The notes: generated by a model from the sequence alone, not told the origin. Shown: positions 17,379 through 27,704, counted from the first letter of the stretch. The stretch is 64,000 bases of DNA from Acetobacteraceae bacterium (GCA_027482245.1 JAIXWG010000049.1:121353-185352); one strand, 5' to 3'. Numbers and translations are program-made.

Positions 17379-17606
17379 CGGGATGCGCCTTCGCCCGGCG
17401 CCACGCGACGCCTGGTCCCATCGAGGCGGCTGGCAGGGGTGCGAGGGGGGAGGATCATCATTGAATAAAACCCTAGCACTCGGCCCGACGACTCCGCCAG
17501 CAATCACTATCCGCGCCTTACACTTTCCGATGTCAGTGAATCGCGACACTTCATTGTGCGGCGGCACGCGGTTTGCGGAGCCCCGGCGCCACCCGGAGTC
17601 TTCACC
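17379..17606. promoter_or_regulatory. divergent intergenic region between hiuH-like and Bug receptor genes
   Basis: 228 bases between divergent genes and visibly less GC-rich than its surroundings (for example TTGAATAAAACC near 17461 and TCATTGTG near 17551). It must carry promoters for both directions, but I cannot pick -35/-10 pairs with confidence. No small gene is apparent. Confidence 0.4.
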
Positions 17607-18587
17607 ATGCGCCGCCGCCAACTGCCTTTTATTGCAGCACTTGCAGCCTCTTTTCTGGCCGCACCGGCGCTGGCGCAGACCGCGGAATGGCCGACCAGGC
17701 CCATTCGAATCATTGTCACCTTTCCTCCCGGCGGGTCGTCCGACATTGTCGCGCGGGTGCTGGCGGATGTGCTGTCGCAGCGCCTGCCGCAGCGCGTGCT
17801 GGTGGACAACCGGCCGGGCGCGGGGGGCACGCTGGGCGCCGCCTATGTCGCGACGCAGCCGGCGGATGGCTACACGCTGATGCTGTCCAACACCGCGCCG
17901 ATCGTGATGTCGCCGCCCATCTATCCGAGCGTGACCTACGACCCCGTCGGGGGCTTCACGCACATCGCCTATATCGGCGCGACGCCGCTGGTGATCGTCG
18001 TCAACCCGCGCCTGGTGCCGGCGACGGATCTGGCGGGGCTGGTGGAATGGGTGAAGGCGCAGCGCGTCCCGCCGGGGTTCGGCACCTCCGGCGCCGGATC
18101 CGTCGCGCATATCTTCGGCGAGCAGTTCATGCAGCGCACCGGCGCGGCGCTGACCCATGTGCCCTATCGCGGCAGCGCGCCGATGCAGGCGGATCTGCTG
18201 GGCGGCGCCATCCCGCTGTCCTTCGACACGCTGCCGCAGAATGTGGAAAACATCCGCGCCGGGCGCCTGCGCGCCATCGCCATCACCGCCCCCGCGCGGC
18301 AGGAGATGGCGGCGGAGGTGCCGACGACGGCGGAGGCCGGCTTCCCCGGCCTGCTGGCGGAGAACTGGCTCGGCCTGGCCGGCCCTCGTGGCCTGCCGCC
18401 CGCCGTCACGCAGCGCCTGTACACGGAGACGATGGCAGCGCTGACGAACCCGACCGTGCGCGCCCGCATCGACGAACACGGCATCGCCATGCGCGCCATG
18501 ACGCAGCCCGAATTCACCGCCTTCGTGACGGAGGAAGTGCGGGTGGTCGGCGGTGCGGTGAAGGCTCTCGGCTTGACGGCGCAGTAG
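17607..18587 (+). CDS. Bug/TctC-type tripartite tricarboxylate receptor
   Basis: 326 residues. Start at 17607 gives MRRRQLPFIAALAASFLAAP and an ALAQ cleavage site. Family signatures: WPTRPIRIIVTFPPGGSSDI, VDNRPGAGGTLGAAYV, GFGTSGAGSVAHIFGEQFM, HVPYRGSAPMQADLLGG. It is transcribed away from the racemase operon and followed 19 bases later by a BMP-family protein, so both could feed one metabolic module. Confidence 0.93.
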   Translation: MRRRQLPFIAALAASFLAAPALAQTAEWPTRPIRIIVTFPPGGSSDIVARVLADVLSQRLPQRVLVDNRPGAGGTLGAAYVATQPADGYTLMLSNTAPIVMSPPIYPSVTYDPVGGFTHIAYIGATPLVIVVNPRLVPATDLAGLVEWVKAQRVPPGFGTSGAGSVAHIFGEQFMQRTGAALTHVPYRGSAPMQADLLGGAIPLSFDTLPQNVENIRAGRLRAIAITAPARQEMAAEVPTTAEAGFPGLLAENWLGLAGPRGLPPAVTQRLYTETMAALTNPTVRARIDEHGIAMRAMTQPEFTAFVTEEVRVVGGAVKALGLTAQ

Positions 18588-18606
18588 CGGCGCGGGACGT
18601 GTGGGC

Positions 18607-19509
18607 ATGAGCAACCGGCCCCGCGTCACAGCGATCTTCTTCGGCCGTCCCGGCGGCGGCGCCTTCAACGCCGCGGGCGTGGCGGGGCTGCGGCGTGCCG
18701 CGGCGCGGCTGCCCGTCACGGCGGTTGAGGCCTGGCAGCACGAATCCGCGCGGCGCGCGGAGACGGTGGAGGCCGCGGCGCGCGAGAGCGACCTGGTCAT
18801 CGCCCATGGCGGCCAGGGGGAGGAGGCGGTGCGGCAGGTCGCGCCCTCCTTCCCGCAGGTGGCCTTCGCGGTGACGCAGGGACGCATCGCAGGCCCCAAC
18901 ATCGCGTGCTTCGAGGTGCTGCAGGAGCAATCGGCCTTCCTGGCCGGCGCGCTGGCGGGGTGGTGGATCAAGGGCGGCGTCGCGGCGCATCTGTCCGGCG
19001 AACCCGTCCCGCCCGGGCTGCGCGGCCGCGCGGGCTTCGCGGCGGGGCTGTTGCACGCGCGGCCCGGCGCGCGGCTGCTCAGCGGCTTCTGCGGCAACCA
19101 GCACGACCCTGCTTTGGCGCGGGAATGGACCGCGGCGCAGGCGCGCGCGGGGGCGGAGGTGCAGTTCCAGATGCTGGATGCCGGCCGCCCCGGCGCGATC
19201 GAGGCTGCGCGCGCCGCCGGCATCCGCTGCATCGGCAATGTGCATGACTGGACCGCGGAGGATGCGGTCTTCCTCGCCTCCGCCGTCGCCGACAACGGCG
19301 TGACGATGGACGCCGCCATCTCTGCCTTCCTGGCCGATCGATGGGAGGACCGGCGCATCGGGCTGGAGGATCCTGCCGCGGTGCGCCTGGCCTATGCCGC
19401 CGACGTGGCGCCGGAGATCACGGCGCGGTGCGAGGCGCTGCGCATCGCGATCCTCGGCGGCGCCGTCGATGTGCCGGAACGCTGGGACGGGAGGGAATGG
19501 AAACCCTGA
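18607..19509 (+). CDS. BMP/PnrA-family substrate-binding-like protein without signal peptide
   Basis: 300 residues. The periplasmic-binding fold of the BMP (nucleoside/PnrA) family shows in SDLVIAHGGQGEEAVRQVA, FPQVAFAVTQG, EQSAFLAGALAGWW, GFAAGLLHARPGARLL and AGIRCIGNVHDW. The usual lipoprotein or Sec signal is missing: the protein starts MSNRPRVTAIFFG, and no longer frame with a signal is seen. It may be a cytoplasmic sensor or enzyme using this fold. It ends back to back with mscL; the two stops form the palindrome CCCTGATCAGGG. Confidence 0.8.
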   Translation: MSNRPRVTAIFFGRPGGGAFNAAGVAGLRRAAARLPVTAVEAWQHESARRAETVEAAARESDLVIAHGGQGEEAVRQVAPSFPQVAFAVTQGRIAGPNIACFEVLQEQSAFLAGALAGWWIKGGVAAHLSGEPVPPGLRGRAGFAAGLLHARPGARLLSGFCGNQHDPALAREWTAAQARAGAEVQFQMLDAGRPGAIEAARAAGIRCIGNVHDWTAEDAVFLASAVADNGVTMDAAISAFLADRWEDRRIGLEDPAAVRLAYAADVAPEITARCEALRIAILGGAVDVPERWDGREWKP

Positions 19510-19950
19510 TCAGGGCTTCTTCCTCAGTTCTTCCAGGATTTCCGCCAGCAGCCTCTCCGACGGCGTCGGGCCCTTCACCGCTTCCTCCCGCACGCGCAGC
19601 TTCGTCAGGATCTTGAGCAGCCAGAAGATCGCCAGCGCCACGATCAGGAACTTGATGATCGCGTTGATGAAGCGGCCGATGGCGAGCACGGCGGCGCCAC
19701 CTTCGCGTGTCGCCTCCAGGCTCGGCCGGCGTTCGCCCGTCAGCACGATGAAGAGGTTGGAGAAGTCGATCCCGCCCACCAGCAGGCCGATGATGGGATT
19801 GATCAGATCCTCCACCAGGCTGCCGACGATGGTGGTGAAGGCGGCGCCGATGACGATGCCGACGGCAAGGTCGATGACGTTGCCGCGCATGATGAAGGCC
19901 TTGAACTCGCGCAGCCAGGCGGGTTCGGCGATCGGGATGGGTGGCATCAT
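19510..19950 (-). CDS. mscL: large-conductance mechanosensitive channel MscL
   Basis: 146 residues. MscL is a homopentameric inner-membrane channel opened by membrane tension to release solutes on hypo-osmotic shock. EFKAFIMRGNVIDLAVGIVI is the conserved N-terminal helix and TM1 gate; NPIIGLLVGG and ATREGGAAVLAIGRFINAII lead into TM2 (FLIVALAIFWLLKIL) and a charged C-terminal helix. ATG at 19950 or 19947 are both possible. Confidence 0.97.
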   Translation of the reverse strand: MMPPIPIAEPAWLREFKAFIMRGNVIDLAVGIVIGAAFTTIVGSLVEDLINPIIGLLVGGIDFSNLFIVLTGERRPSLEATREGGAAVLAIGRFINAIIKFLIVALAIFWLLKILTKLRVREEAVKGPTPSERLLAEILEELRKKP

Positions 19951-20021
19951 CGGTGGTGTCTCCCCGGGGTGGCGCCGCCAGATTGCGCAAGCGGCGGCCC
20001 CGGGGGAAAGCGAAATCGCCG

Positions 20022-21332
20022 TCAGGCGGCGCCGCACCACCCCGCGATCAGCGCCGCCACCACCGCGACGCCACGGCGGTAGTCCGCGACATCCACCCAT
20101 TCGTCGCGACCGCCATTCTGCGTCAGGTCGCCGCAGAGCGGGCCGAGGCCGACGCAGGGGATGCCCGACTGGATCATCGGGTTGCGGATGTCGGAGGAGG
20201 TGTGCAGCGGGTTGATGTGCGGTGCCGTGCCCGTGCCGCGCTTCACCGCGGCCGAGGTCTCGATCCAGAGCGGGTGGTCGAGCGGCACCTCCGCCCCCGT
20301 CACGCCGGACAGGAAGGTGACGACGAGGTCGAGCTCCGGATCGGCGGCCTTCGCTTCCGCCAGCGCGGCCTCCACCTCCGCCTGCACATCGGCCAGCTTC
20401 TCCCCCGGCGGGAAGGCGAGCGCGCAGGAGAGCTGCACCGCCGGCGGCACGCGCGCGGCGCGGCCATCACCGAGCGTCTTGAAGTCGCCGACGAGAAGGT
20501 TGGTGCTGCGGCCGATGGCGGCATCGAGGGCGGGATGATGCACGCGGGCGCCGCGCTTCGCATCCAGCGCCGCCAGCGCGGCGAGCACCTGCTGCGCCTT
20601 CATGATCGGGTTGACCGCAGTATGCGCGAATGCAGCGTGGCCGGGTTCGTTGGTGTCGGGCAGGCGGCCCTTCACGACGATGCGGATGATGAGCTGCCCG
20701 GAGGCAAGCGCCTTCACTTCCCGCATGCCGACGCCGGATTCGGCGGGGTGCAGGTAGACCGCGGCATCGGCATGGACGCCGCCATGCAGCAGCGCATGCA
20801 CGCCGCGGGCGTGGCGCTTGGATGGCGTGCTGGCCAGGATCACGTCGCCCTTCGGCTTCACGCCGGCGGCCAGCACGGCGCGCAGCGCCTCCACCATCGT
20901 GGCCACGCCGGCCAGGTCATCGGCCACGCCCCAGCCATGGATGCGGCCCTTGTCGATCTCGCCGGCCAGCGGGTCATGCACCCAGCCATGCTGCGCCTGG
21001 AAGGGCTCTCCGTCGGGGTGCGCGAAGAAGATCACGCTGCGGCCGCCGCCGCTACCGGGGAAGCGGGCGAGGATGGCTTCCCGCTCCTCCGCCGCCATGG
21101 CGGCGTCGCTGGCGAATTCCTCCTTCAGCGTGACGGAGGCCGGCTTGTAGCGGCGCTTCTCCACCACGCAGCCCAGCGCCTCGCACGCCGAGGCGATGCG
21201 CGCCTGCACCGCTTCCTCGCCCTGCGCCTGCAGGCGGATCAGGTCGCGCAGGAAGCCGACCGCCGCTTCGCCATGGGCTTCCGCCGCCTGGTCCACCTTC
21301 GTCGCGATGCTGTCCATGGTGTCTTGCTTCAT
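20022..21332 (-). CDS. M20-family hydrolase with atypical active site
   Basis: 436 residues. Overall ArgE/DapE/carboxypeptidase-like: metal-site residues H105/D107 in FFAHPDGEP, D138/D139 in GWGVADDLAG, E198 in LHPAESG and H in INPLHTSSDI near the C-terminus. The catalytic and bridging acid pair usually found in a '(D/E)EE.G' motif is replaced by SKRH within STPSKRHARG (168-177). It may be a specialised subfamily or have lost peptidase activity. A soluble amidohydrolase or peptidase is the best guess. It diverges from the peptide transporter operon at 21538. Confidence 0.8.
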   Translation of the reverse strand: MKQDTMDSIATKVDQAAEAHGEAAVGFLRDLIRLQAQGEEAVQARIASACEALGCVVEKRRYKPASVTLKEEFASDAAMAAEEREAILARFPGSGGGRSVIFFAHPDGEPFQAQHGWVHDPLAGEIDKGRIHGWGVADDLAGVATMVEALRAVLAAGVKPKGDVILASTPSKRHARGVHALLHGGVHADAAVYLHPAESGVGMREVKALASGQLIIRIVVKGRLPDTNEPGHAAFAHTAVNPIMKAQQVLAALAALDAKRGARVHHPALDAAIGRSTNLLVGDFKTLGDGRAARVPPAVQLSCALAFPPGEKLADVQAEVEAALAEAKAADPELDLVVTFLSGVTGAEVPLDHPLWIETSAAVKRGTGTAPHINPLHTSSDIRNPMIQSGIPCVGLGPLCGDLTQNGGRDEWVDVADYRRGVAVVAALIAGWCGAA

Positions 21333-21537
21333 CCTTGTGCCGAGGCGCGATGGTTCAGTGCGCCGCGCATTCCGTCAACATTGCGGGTTGCGATGACTTG
21401 CCGCTTCTGTCCATCCTCCACAGCACCGAAGCGCGGCATCAGATCGCGTCACGGCAAGGGAGATATGTCATTCGATGTGATCGTAGACCGTGACCGCGAT
21501 GCGAACATTGCGCACGGCCTGGCAGGGGGTTGGGGCG
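21333..21537. promoter_or_regulatory. divergent region upstream of peptide ABC operon
   Basis: 205 bases between the M20 gene (-) and the transporter operon (+), so both promoters should be here. I see a locally lower GC content (TGTCATTCGATGTGATCG near 21466) but no convincing hexamer pair and no short gene. Confidence 0.35.
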
Positions 21538-23085
21538 ATGGACATGATGATGGATCGGCGCACGGCGCTGACGGGCCTGGCGGGCGTGCTGGCTTCCGCA
21601 TCCCTGCCGCGTAGCGCGGGCGCGCAGCCTCGCGGAACCGTGACCGCGTCGCTGCTCGGCAACCTGCCCAACATCCATCCCTGGCACGTCGGCAATGTCG
21701 AGACGGCGGCAGCGAACCTGCTGGGCTTCTCCAACCTCGTAAAGATCGGGCCGGACGGCACGCTGGTGCCGGACCTCGCGGTCGCGCTGCCGCGCATCAG
21801 CGATGACGGGCTGACCTACACCTTCGAGCTCCGCCGCGACGTGCGCTTCCACAATGGCGACCGGCTGACCTCGGAGGACGTGCTCTATTCCTTCGACAAG
21901 TATCTCAGCACCGGCCGCCGCCGCGGCAACCTGCGGCGCTTCATCAAGAACGTGGAGAAGGATGGCGACTACGTCGTCCGCTTCACGCTGGGTGATCCCT
22001 GGACGGGCTGGATGCGGCTGCTGGGGTATGAGGCCGCGGTGGTACGGCGCGGCACCGATGTGGTGAATGAGGGTGCGACGGGCGAGAACCTCTATCGCGG
22101 TAGCCGCATCGCGGGCAGCGGCCCCTTCATCCCGAAGACCTTCCAGGCCGACGTCGCCGTGGAGTTCGAGGCGTTTCCCGACTACTTCGGCGGTGCGCCG
22201 GCCACCGCGGGCATCCGGCTGGTCCGCATCCCCGATGCGGCGACGCAGCTCGCGAATCTTCGCGCCGGCAGCGTCGACATCATCAGCAACTGCCCGCCCA
22301 AGGATTTCGCACCGACGCGGCAGATGCGCGGCTTCGCGGGGGAGAGCCGGCCTTCCGCGGGCATCTTCTACATGCCGATGAACGTGGCGAAGGCGCCCTT
22401 CGACAACATCCACCTGCGCCGCGCCGTGTCCTGCGCCATCGACCGTGAATACATCTGCGACGAGATCTATTCGGGGCTCGTGACCGCAAGCGCCCTGCCC
22501 GCGACGCCGCAGGAATTCTGGTACGAGCCGGACCTCGCCAACCAGCTGAAGTATGACCCGGACCGCGTGCGCTACCACCTGCGCCAGGCCGGCATGCCGC
22601 GCGGCTTCACCTTCGAGGCGATCGTGCCCGTGCCGTCCGCCTATGTGGAGGCGCGCGAGGCGGCGGTCGTGATGCAGGCGAACCTCGCCGAATTCGGCAT
22701 CCGCATGAACATGCGCCAGACCGACTTCGTCAGCATGTACCGCAGCGCGCAGAACGGGGACTGGCAGTGCTTCCCGCACGCCTCCATGCAGTCCTCGATC
22801 GAGGACTACCTGATCTGGAACAACTACCACAAGGACGGCAACCAGGCGCAGTGGATGGGCTACCGCAACCCCGCCTATGACGAGGCGGTGATGGAGAGCT
22901 TCCGCTACCTCGAACCCGCGCGGAAGCGGCCGGCGCTGCGGAAGGTGTCGGAGATCCTGGTGGATCACTGCCCGGCACTTTGGATCGGGCGGCTCAATGC
23001 CTATCATCTGTGGCGGGCCGACATCTCCGGCTTCGCGCCGCGCTACTCCCACTTCATGGATTTGACGACGGTCAAGAAGGGCTGA
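21538..23085 (+). CDS. peptide ABC transporter substrate-binding protein (family 5)
   Basis: 515 residues. ATG at 21538 begins MDMMMDRRTALTGLAGVLAS, a twin-arginine-like signal (DRRTALTG) ending SAGAQ, so possible Tat export. Domain marks: LPNIHPWHVGNVETA, YTFELRRDVRFHNGDRLTSE, GSGPFIPKTFQADV and RRAVSCAIDREYIC. First gene of a tight operon with two permeases and two ATPases; binds the transported peptide or opine-like ligand in the periplasm. Confidence 0.93.
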   Translation: MDMMMDRRTALTGLAGVLASASLPRSAGAQPRGTVTASLLGNLPNIHPWHVGNVETAAANLLGFSNLVKIGPDGTLVPDLAVALPRISDDGLTYTFELRRDVRFHNGDRLTSEDVLYSFDKYLSTGRRRGNLRRFIKNVEKDGDYVVRFTLGDPWTGWMRLLGYEAAVVRRGTDVVNEGATGENLYRGSRIAGSGPFIPKTFQADVAVEFEAFPDYFGGAPATAGIRLVRIPDAATQLANLRAGSVDIISNCPPKDFAPTRQMRGFAGESRPSAGIFYMPMNVAKAPFDNIHLRRAVSCAIDREYICDEIYSGLVTASALPATPQEFWYEPDLANQLKYDPDRVRYHLRQAGMPRGFTFEAIVPVPSAYVEAREAAVVMQANLAEFGIRMNMRQTDFVSMYRSAQNGDWQCFPHASMQSSIEDYLIWNNYHKDGNQAQWMGYRNPAYDEAVMESFRYLEPARKRPALRKVSEILVDHCPALWIGRLNAYHLWRADISGFAPRYSHFMDLTTVKKG

Positions 23086-23092
23086 CTGTCAC

Positions 23093-24034
23093 TTGAGTCG
23101 CTTCCTCCTCGGCCGCGCGGCCACGCTCGCGCTGGTGCTGTTCGGTGCCAGCGTGCTGATCTTCATCATCGTCCGCGCGCTGCCGGGCGACCCCGCCATC
23201 GCCATGATGACCAGCAACGCCACGCCCGCCGAGATCGAGGCGATGCGCCGCGCCATCGGGCTGCATCTGCCGCTGTGGCAGCAATACGCGGTCTGGGTCG
23301 GATCGGCACTGACGGGCGACCTCGGCCGGTCCTTCATGTATTCGACCGGCGTCAGCGGGCTGATCGCGGAACGCTTCCCGGTCACGCTGCATGTCTCCCT
23401 CATGGCACTCGCCATCGCGCTGCTGATCGCGGTGCCCGCCGGCGTCTTCTCCGCCACCAACAAGGGCGGGCCGGTCGATCATTTCTGGCGGGTCTTCGCC
23501 ATGATCGGCATCTCCATGCCGGTCTTCTGGCAGGGGTTGCTGATGATCATGCTTTTCGCCGTCACGCTCGGCTGGCTGCCGCCGGGTGGCTACCAGCCGC
23601 CCTCCGCGGGCCTGGCGACGACGACGGCGCATGTGATCCTGCCGGCGATCTGCCTCGGCACCGCCTACGCCGCCACCATCACGCGCATGCTGCGATCCTC
23701 GATGCTCGACGTGCTGGGGCGGGAACACATAGCGGTCGCCCGCGCGCATGGCGTGCGGGAGGCGACGATCATCTGGAACGACGCGCTGCGCAACGCGCTG
23801 ATCCCGACGCTGACCGCTGCCGGCTTCTCCTTCGGCTACCTGCTGGCGGGCGCGGTGCTGACGGAGGTGATCTTCAACCTGCCGGGCATGGGGCGGCTGC
23901 TGTATGAGAGCATCCTGTCGCGCGACTATCCGCTGGTGCAGGGGCTGGTGCTGCTGAATGTCGCGGTCTTCGTCATGATCAACTTCGCCATGGATGCGCT
24001 CTACGCCATCCTCGACCCGCGCATCCGCCGATGA
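23093..24034 (+). CDS. peptide ABC transporter permease, DppB type
   Basis: 313 residues with six predicted membrane helices. N-terminal FLLGRAATLALVLFGASVLI and the DppB-type ALPGDPA motif, then the EAA loop YAATITRMLRSSMLDVLGRE. Start is TTG at 23093, 7 bases after the binding-protein stop; no ATG in a better place. Ends in ATGA overlap with the next permease. Confidence 0.95.
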   Translation: MSRFLLGRAATLALVLFGASVLIFIIVRALPGDPAIAMMTSNATPAEIEAMRRAIGLHLPLWQQYAVWVGSALTGDLGRSFMYSTGVSGLIAERFPVTLHVSLMALAIALLIAVPAGVFSATNKGGPVDHFWRVFAMIGISMPVFWQGLLMIMLFAVTLGWLPPGGYQPPSAGLATTTAHVILPAICLGTAYAATITRMLRSSMLDVLGREHIAVARAHGVREATIIWNDALRNALIPTLTAAGFSFGYLLAGAVLTEVIFNLPGMGRLLYESILSRDYPLVQGLVLLNVAVFVMINFAMDALYAILDPRIRR

Positions 24035-24912
24035 AGCGCCTGGTCGCCGTGATGCGGCGCGATCCCCTCGCGCTGCTGGCCTTCCTGTTCCTGCTGGTGC
24101 TCGTCGTGGTCGCGATCTTCCCGGAGCAGGTCGCGAGCTTCCTGCCCAACCGGCCGAGCCGCCAGCGCCTGCTGCCCCCCAACGCCACCTTCTGGTTCGG
24201 TTCCGACCAGTTCGGCCGTGATATCTTCTCCCGCTGCGTCCACGCGACGCGCGTTTCGCTGACGGTGGGGCTGACGACCGTGGGCATCGCGATGGTGGTC
24301 GGCGTGCCGCTCGGCGCCATCGCCGGGCTGCGGTCGCCGGGCTGGACCGATGCGGCGATCATGCGGGTGATGGACATATTGATGGCCTTCCCGCCCATCG
24401 TGCTCGCCATCGCGGTCGTCGCCGCGCTCGGCACGCAGGATCTGGAGATCGGGCCCATCACCATCCCGCACATCACCAAGGTGATGCTCGTGATCGGGTT
24501 CCTCAACGCGCCCAAGGTCGCGCGCATCGTCCGCGCTGCGGTGCTGGTGGAGCGGAACGAGCAGTATGTGATGGCGGAACGCGCGATCGGCGCCGGCGAT
24601 GCGCGCATCCTGTTCCGCGACATCCTGCGCAACTGCGTCTCCCCCGTCGCGGTCTACGCCACGCTGCTGGTCGCGACCTCGATCCTGACCGAGGCCTCGC
24701 TCTCCTTCCTCGGCCTCGGCATCCAGCCGCCCGAACCCAGCTGGGGAGGCATGCTGGCGGATAGCCGGACCTACGTCATGTCCGGGCAGTGGTGGCTGAC
24801 GGTCTTCCCCGGGCTGCTCATCTTCCTCACCGTCGTGGCCTTCAACCTGGCGGGTGACCTGCTGCGGGACGTGCTGGACCCGGCGCAGCTGACGAGGCGC
24901 GGCGATGCCTGA
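24031..24912 (+). CDS. peptide ABC transporter permease, DppC type
   Basis: 293 residues. DppC signatures: GSDQFGRDIFSRCVHATRVS following a first helix, the EAA loop RAAVLVERNEQYVMAERAIG and the ending SFLGLGIQPPEPSWGGML. Partner of the DppB-type permease before it; overlaps the ATPase after it by 8 bases. Confidence 0.96.
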   Translation: MKRLVAVMRRDPLALLAFLFLLVLVVVAIFPEQVASFLPNRPSRQRLLPPNATFWFGSDQFGRDIFSRCVHATRVSLTVGLTTVGIAMVVGVPLGAIAGLRSPGWTDAAIMRVMDILMAFPPIVLAIAVVAALGTQDLEIGPITIPHITKVMLVIGFLNAPKVARIVRAAVLVERNEQYVMAERAIGAGDARILFRDILRNCVSPVAVYATLLVATSILTEASLSFLGLGIQPPEPSWGGMLADSRTYVMSGQWWLTVFPGLLIFLTVVAFNLAGDLLRDVLDPAQLTRRGDA

Positions 24913-25863
24913 GCCCCTCTTCGAGGTCCGCCACCTCGTCACGCGCTTCCGGACCGAGGGGGGCGAGATCCGCCCCTCCCGCGACGTCTCCTTCGCCATC
25001 GCGGCGGGCGAGGTGCTGGGGCTGGTCGGGGAGTCGGGATCCGGCAAATCCGTCACCGCCCGCGCCTCCATCCGCCTCCAGCAGCCCGACAGCGCGACGA
25101 TCGGCGGTGAACTGCTGTTCCGCGGCCGAGACCTGCGCACCATGCCCGCCGAGGAACTGCGGAACCTGCGCGCGAAGCAGATCGCGATGGTGGTGCAGGA
25201 CCCCGCAGCCGCGCTGAACCCCGTGATGACGATTGGCGACCAGCTGACGCGCATCCACCGCCTGCATGGCGGTACCGAACAGGCCGCGCGCGACGCCGCG
25301 CTGGCCCTGCTGAAGCGCCTTCGCATCGCGGAGCCGGAAAGCCGGATGGCCGCCTATCCGCACCAGCTCTCGGGCGGCATGCGGCAGCGCGTGCTGATCG
25401 CCCTCGCGCTCATCTGCCGCCCCGCGCTGCTGATCGCGGATGAGCCGACCACTGCGCTCGACGTGACGGTGGAGGCGGAGATCCTCGCACTGCTCGACGA
25501 GCTGCGTCGCGAGCTCGGCATGGCGATGCTGATGATCAGCCACAACCTCTCCGTTATCGGGCGCCTCTGCGACCGCGTCGCCGTCATGTATGCGGGCCGC
25601 ATCATGGAGGAAGGGCCGACGCGCGCGCTGCTTACGGAGCCGCGGCATCCCTACACCAAGGCGCTGCTCGCCTCCGTGCCGCGCGGGTCGAAGGCCGATG
25701 GCCCGCTGCCCGCGGTGCCGGGGGAGCCGCCGGACCTCGCGCGGCTGCCGGCGGGCTGCCCCTTCCAGGCGCGCTGCCCCGGCGCCGCGCCCGAATGCGC
25801 GCAGGACCAGGCGCTGAGGGAGATTGCGCCAGGCCGCCGCGCCGCCTGCTGGAGGGCCGCGGC

Positions 25864-25867
<4 letters not shown>
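24905..25867 (+). CDS. peptide ABC transporter ATPase, DppD type
   Basis: 320 residues. Walker A GESGSGKS, Q-loop VVQDPAAALNPVMTIGDQ, signature LSGGMRQRV, Walker B ALLIADEPTTALDVT, H-loop ISHNL and the C-terminal oligopeptide-transporter extension with three cysteines (GCPFQARCPGAAPECAQ), which in relatives binds an iron-sulfur cluster or metal. Overlaps both neighbours. Confidence 0.96.
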
Positions 25868-26825
<958 letters not shown>

Positions 26826-26829
<4 letters not shown>

Positions 26830-27515
26830 TGAAGCTCATCATCGGGGGGAAATGGTCCTCCACCTGGACCATGCGCGGCTGGCTGGCCTGCAAGCTCTCC
26901 GGGTTGGAATTCGAGGCGGAGACGCTCTTCCTCTCCCGCGACGACAGCAAGGCGAAGCTGGCCGAGATCTCCCCGACCGGGTTGATCCCCATCCTGTTCG
27001 ATGGCGACCTGGCCATCACCGACACCTGGTCGATCGCGGAGTACCTGTGGGAGAAGGCGCCAGGCTGCGACATCTGGCCGCGCGACCTGGCGGCCCGCAC
27101 CGCGGCGCGATCCTCCGCCGGGGAGATGCACGCGCATTTCGTGGAGCTCCGCGCCGCCATGCCGATGAACCTGGTGAAGCGCTGGCCGATCGCGAATGGC
27201 GTGCCCTCCAACGCCAAGCTCCTCGGCCGGCCCGGCGTTGCCGGCCAGGTCGCCCGCGTGCAGGAATCCTGGCGCCAGAAGCGCGCCAAATGGGGCAGCA
27301 ACGGCCCCTACCTCTTCGGCGAACGCTTCTGCTTCGCGGACGCGATGTGGGCGCCCATGGCCACGCGCTTCCGCACCTACTCCGTCCCCCTCGCCCCCGA
27401 CGCCCAGGCCTACGCCGACGCCGTGCTGTCCCACCCCTACGTCCAGGAATGGATCGACGGCGCCCATGAACAGGCGCGCGAGATCGGCTGGGACGCCTGC
27501 GCGGCGTTCCCGTGA
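26826..27515 (+). CDS. glutathione S-transferase family protein
   Basis: 229 residues. N-terminal domain with KWSSTWTMRGWLACK at the catalytic loop (Ser/Thr), SPTGLIPIL for the cis-proline and DTWSIAEYL for gamma-glutamyl binding; helical C-terminal domain with FCFADAMWAPMATRF. It closely resembles the tyrosine/serine GST group annotated as maleylacetoacetate-isomerase-like. Cotranscribed with the peptide transporter, which is unusual and could mean uptake and use of a glutathione-derived ligand; that link is speculative. Confidence 0.88.
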
Positions 27516-27543
27516 CGCGGGTAGGGTGAGGCGCGCGCTGTCC

Positions 27544-27572
27544 CTGGAGAGGGGCTGCGCGCCCCTCTCCAG
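27544..27572. terminator. perfect 12-bp hairpin between convergent genes
   Basis: Arms 27544-27555 and 27561-27572 pair perfectly around the loop TGCGC. It follows the glutathione transferase stop by 28 bases. No T-run follows, but as a symmetrical GC-rich stem between convergent genes it may stop transcription both ways. First of four stems in this gap. Confidence 0.5.
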
Positions 27573-27584
27573 ACCTCTCCCGCG

Positions 27585-27606
27585 CCAGGGTCCAACGGGA
27601 CCCTGG
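27585..27606. repeat. 9-bp inverted repeat
   Basis: CCAGGGTCC (27585-27593) pairs with GGACCCTGG (27598-27606) over a 4-base loop. Second stem of the multi-hairpin gap. Confidence 0.6.
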
Positions 27607-27617
27607 ACCGCGAGGTT

Positions 27618-27694
27618 ATTGGTCGGTGAAGGGAGGGGCACCGAACGACCGCGTGCTCGACGCGCGCTCCATGCCCCTCCCTTCACCGACCAAT
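27618..27694. repeat. long perfect inverted repeat, 23-bp arms
   Basis: Arms 27618-27640 and 27672-27694 are exact reverse complements. The outer bases read ATTGGTCGG and the inner ones AGGGGCA; the loop is 31 bases. The AT-containing outer end and length set it apart from ordinary terminators. It could be a repeat element, recombination or processing site. No coding frame or transposase lies between. Confidence 0.75.
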
Positions 27695-27704
27695 CTCATG
27701 GGTT

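Noticed and set aside
17379..19358. Extension of the 5-hydroxyisourate hydrolase frame rightwards
   Set aside because: The family N-terminus starts at 17378; the rest is antisense to a Bug receptor and BMP protein.
19504..19515. Palindrome CCCTGATCAGGG considered as a terminator or operator
   Set aside because: It consists of the two back-to-back stop codons of convergent genes with no loop; chance symmetry is enough.
27618..27694. Inverted repeat considered as an insertion sequence
   Set aside because: Only 31 bases between arms, no transposase, no target duplication seen.
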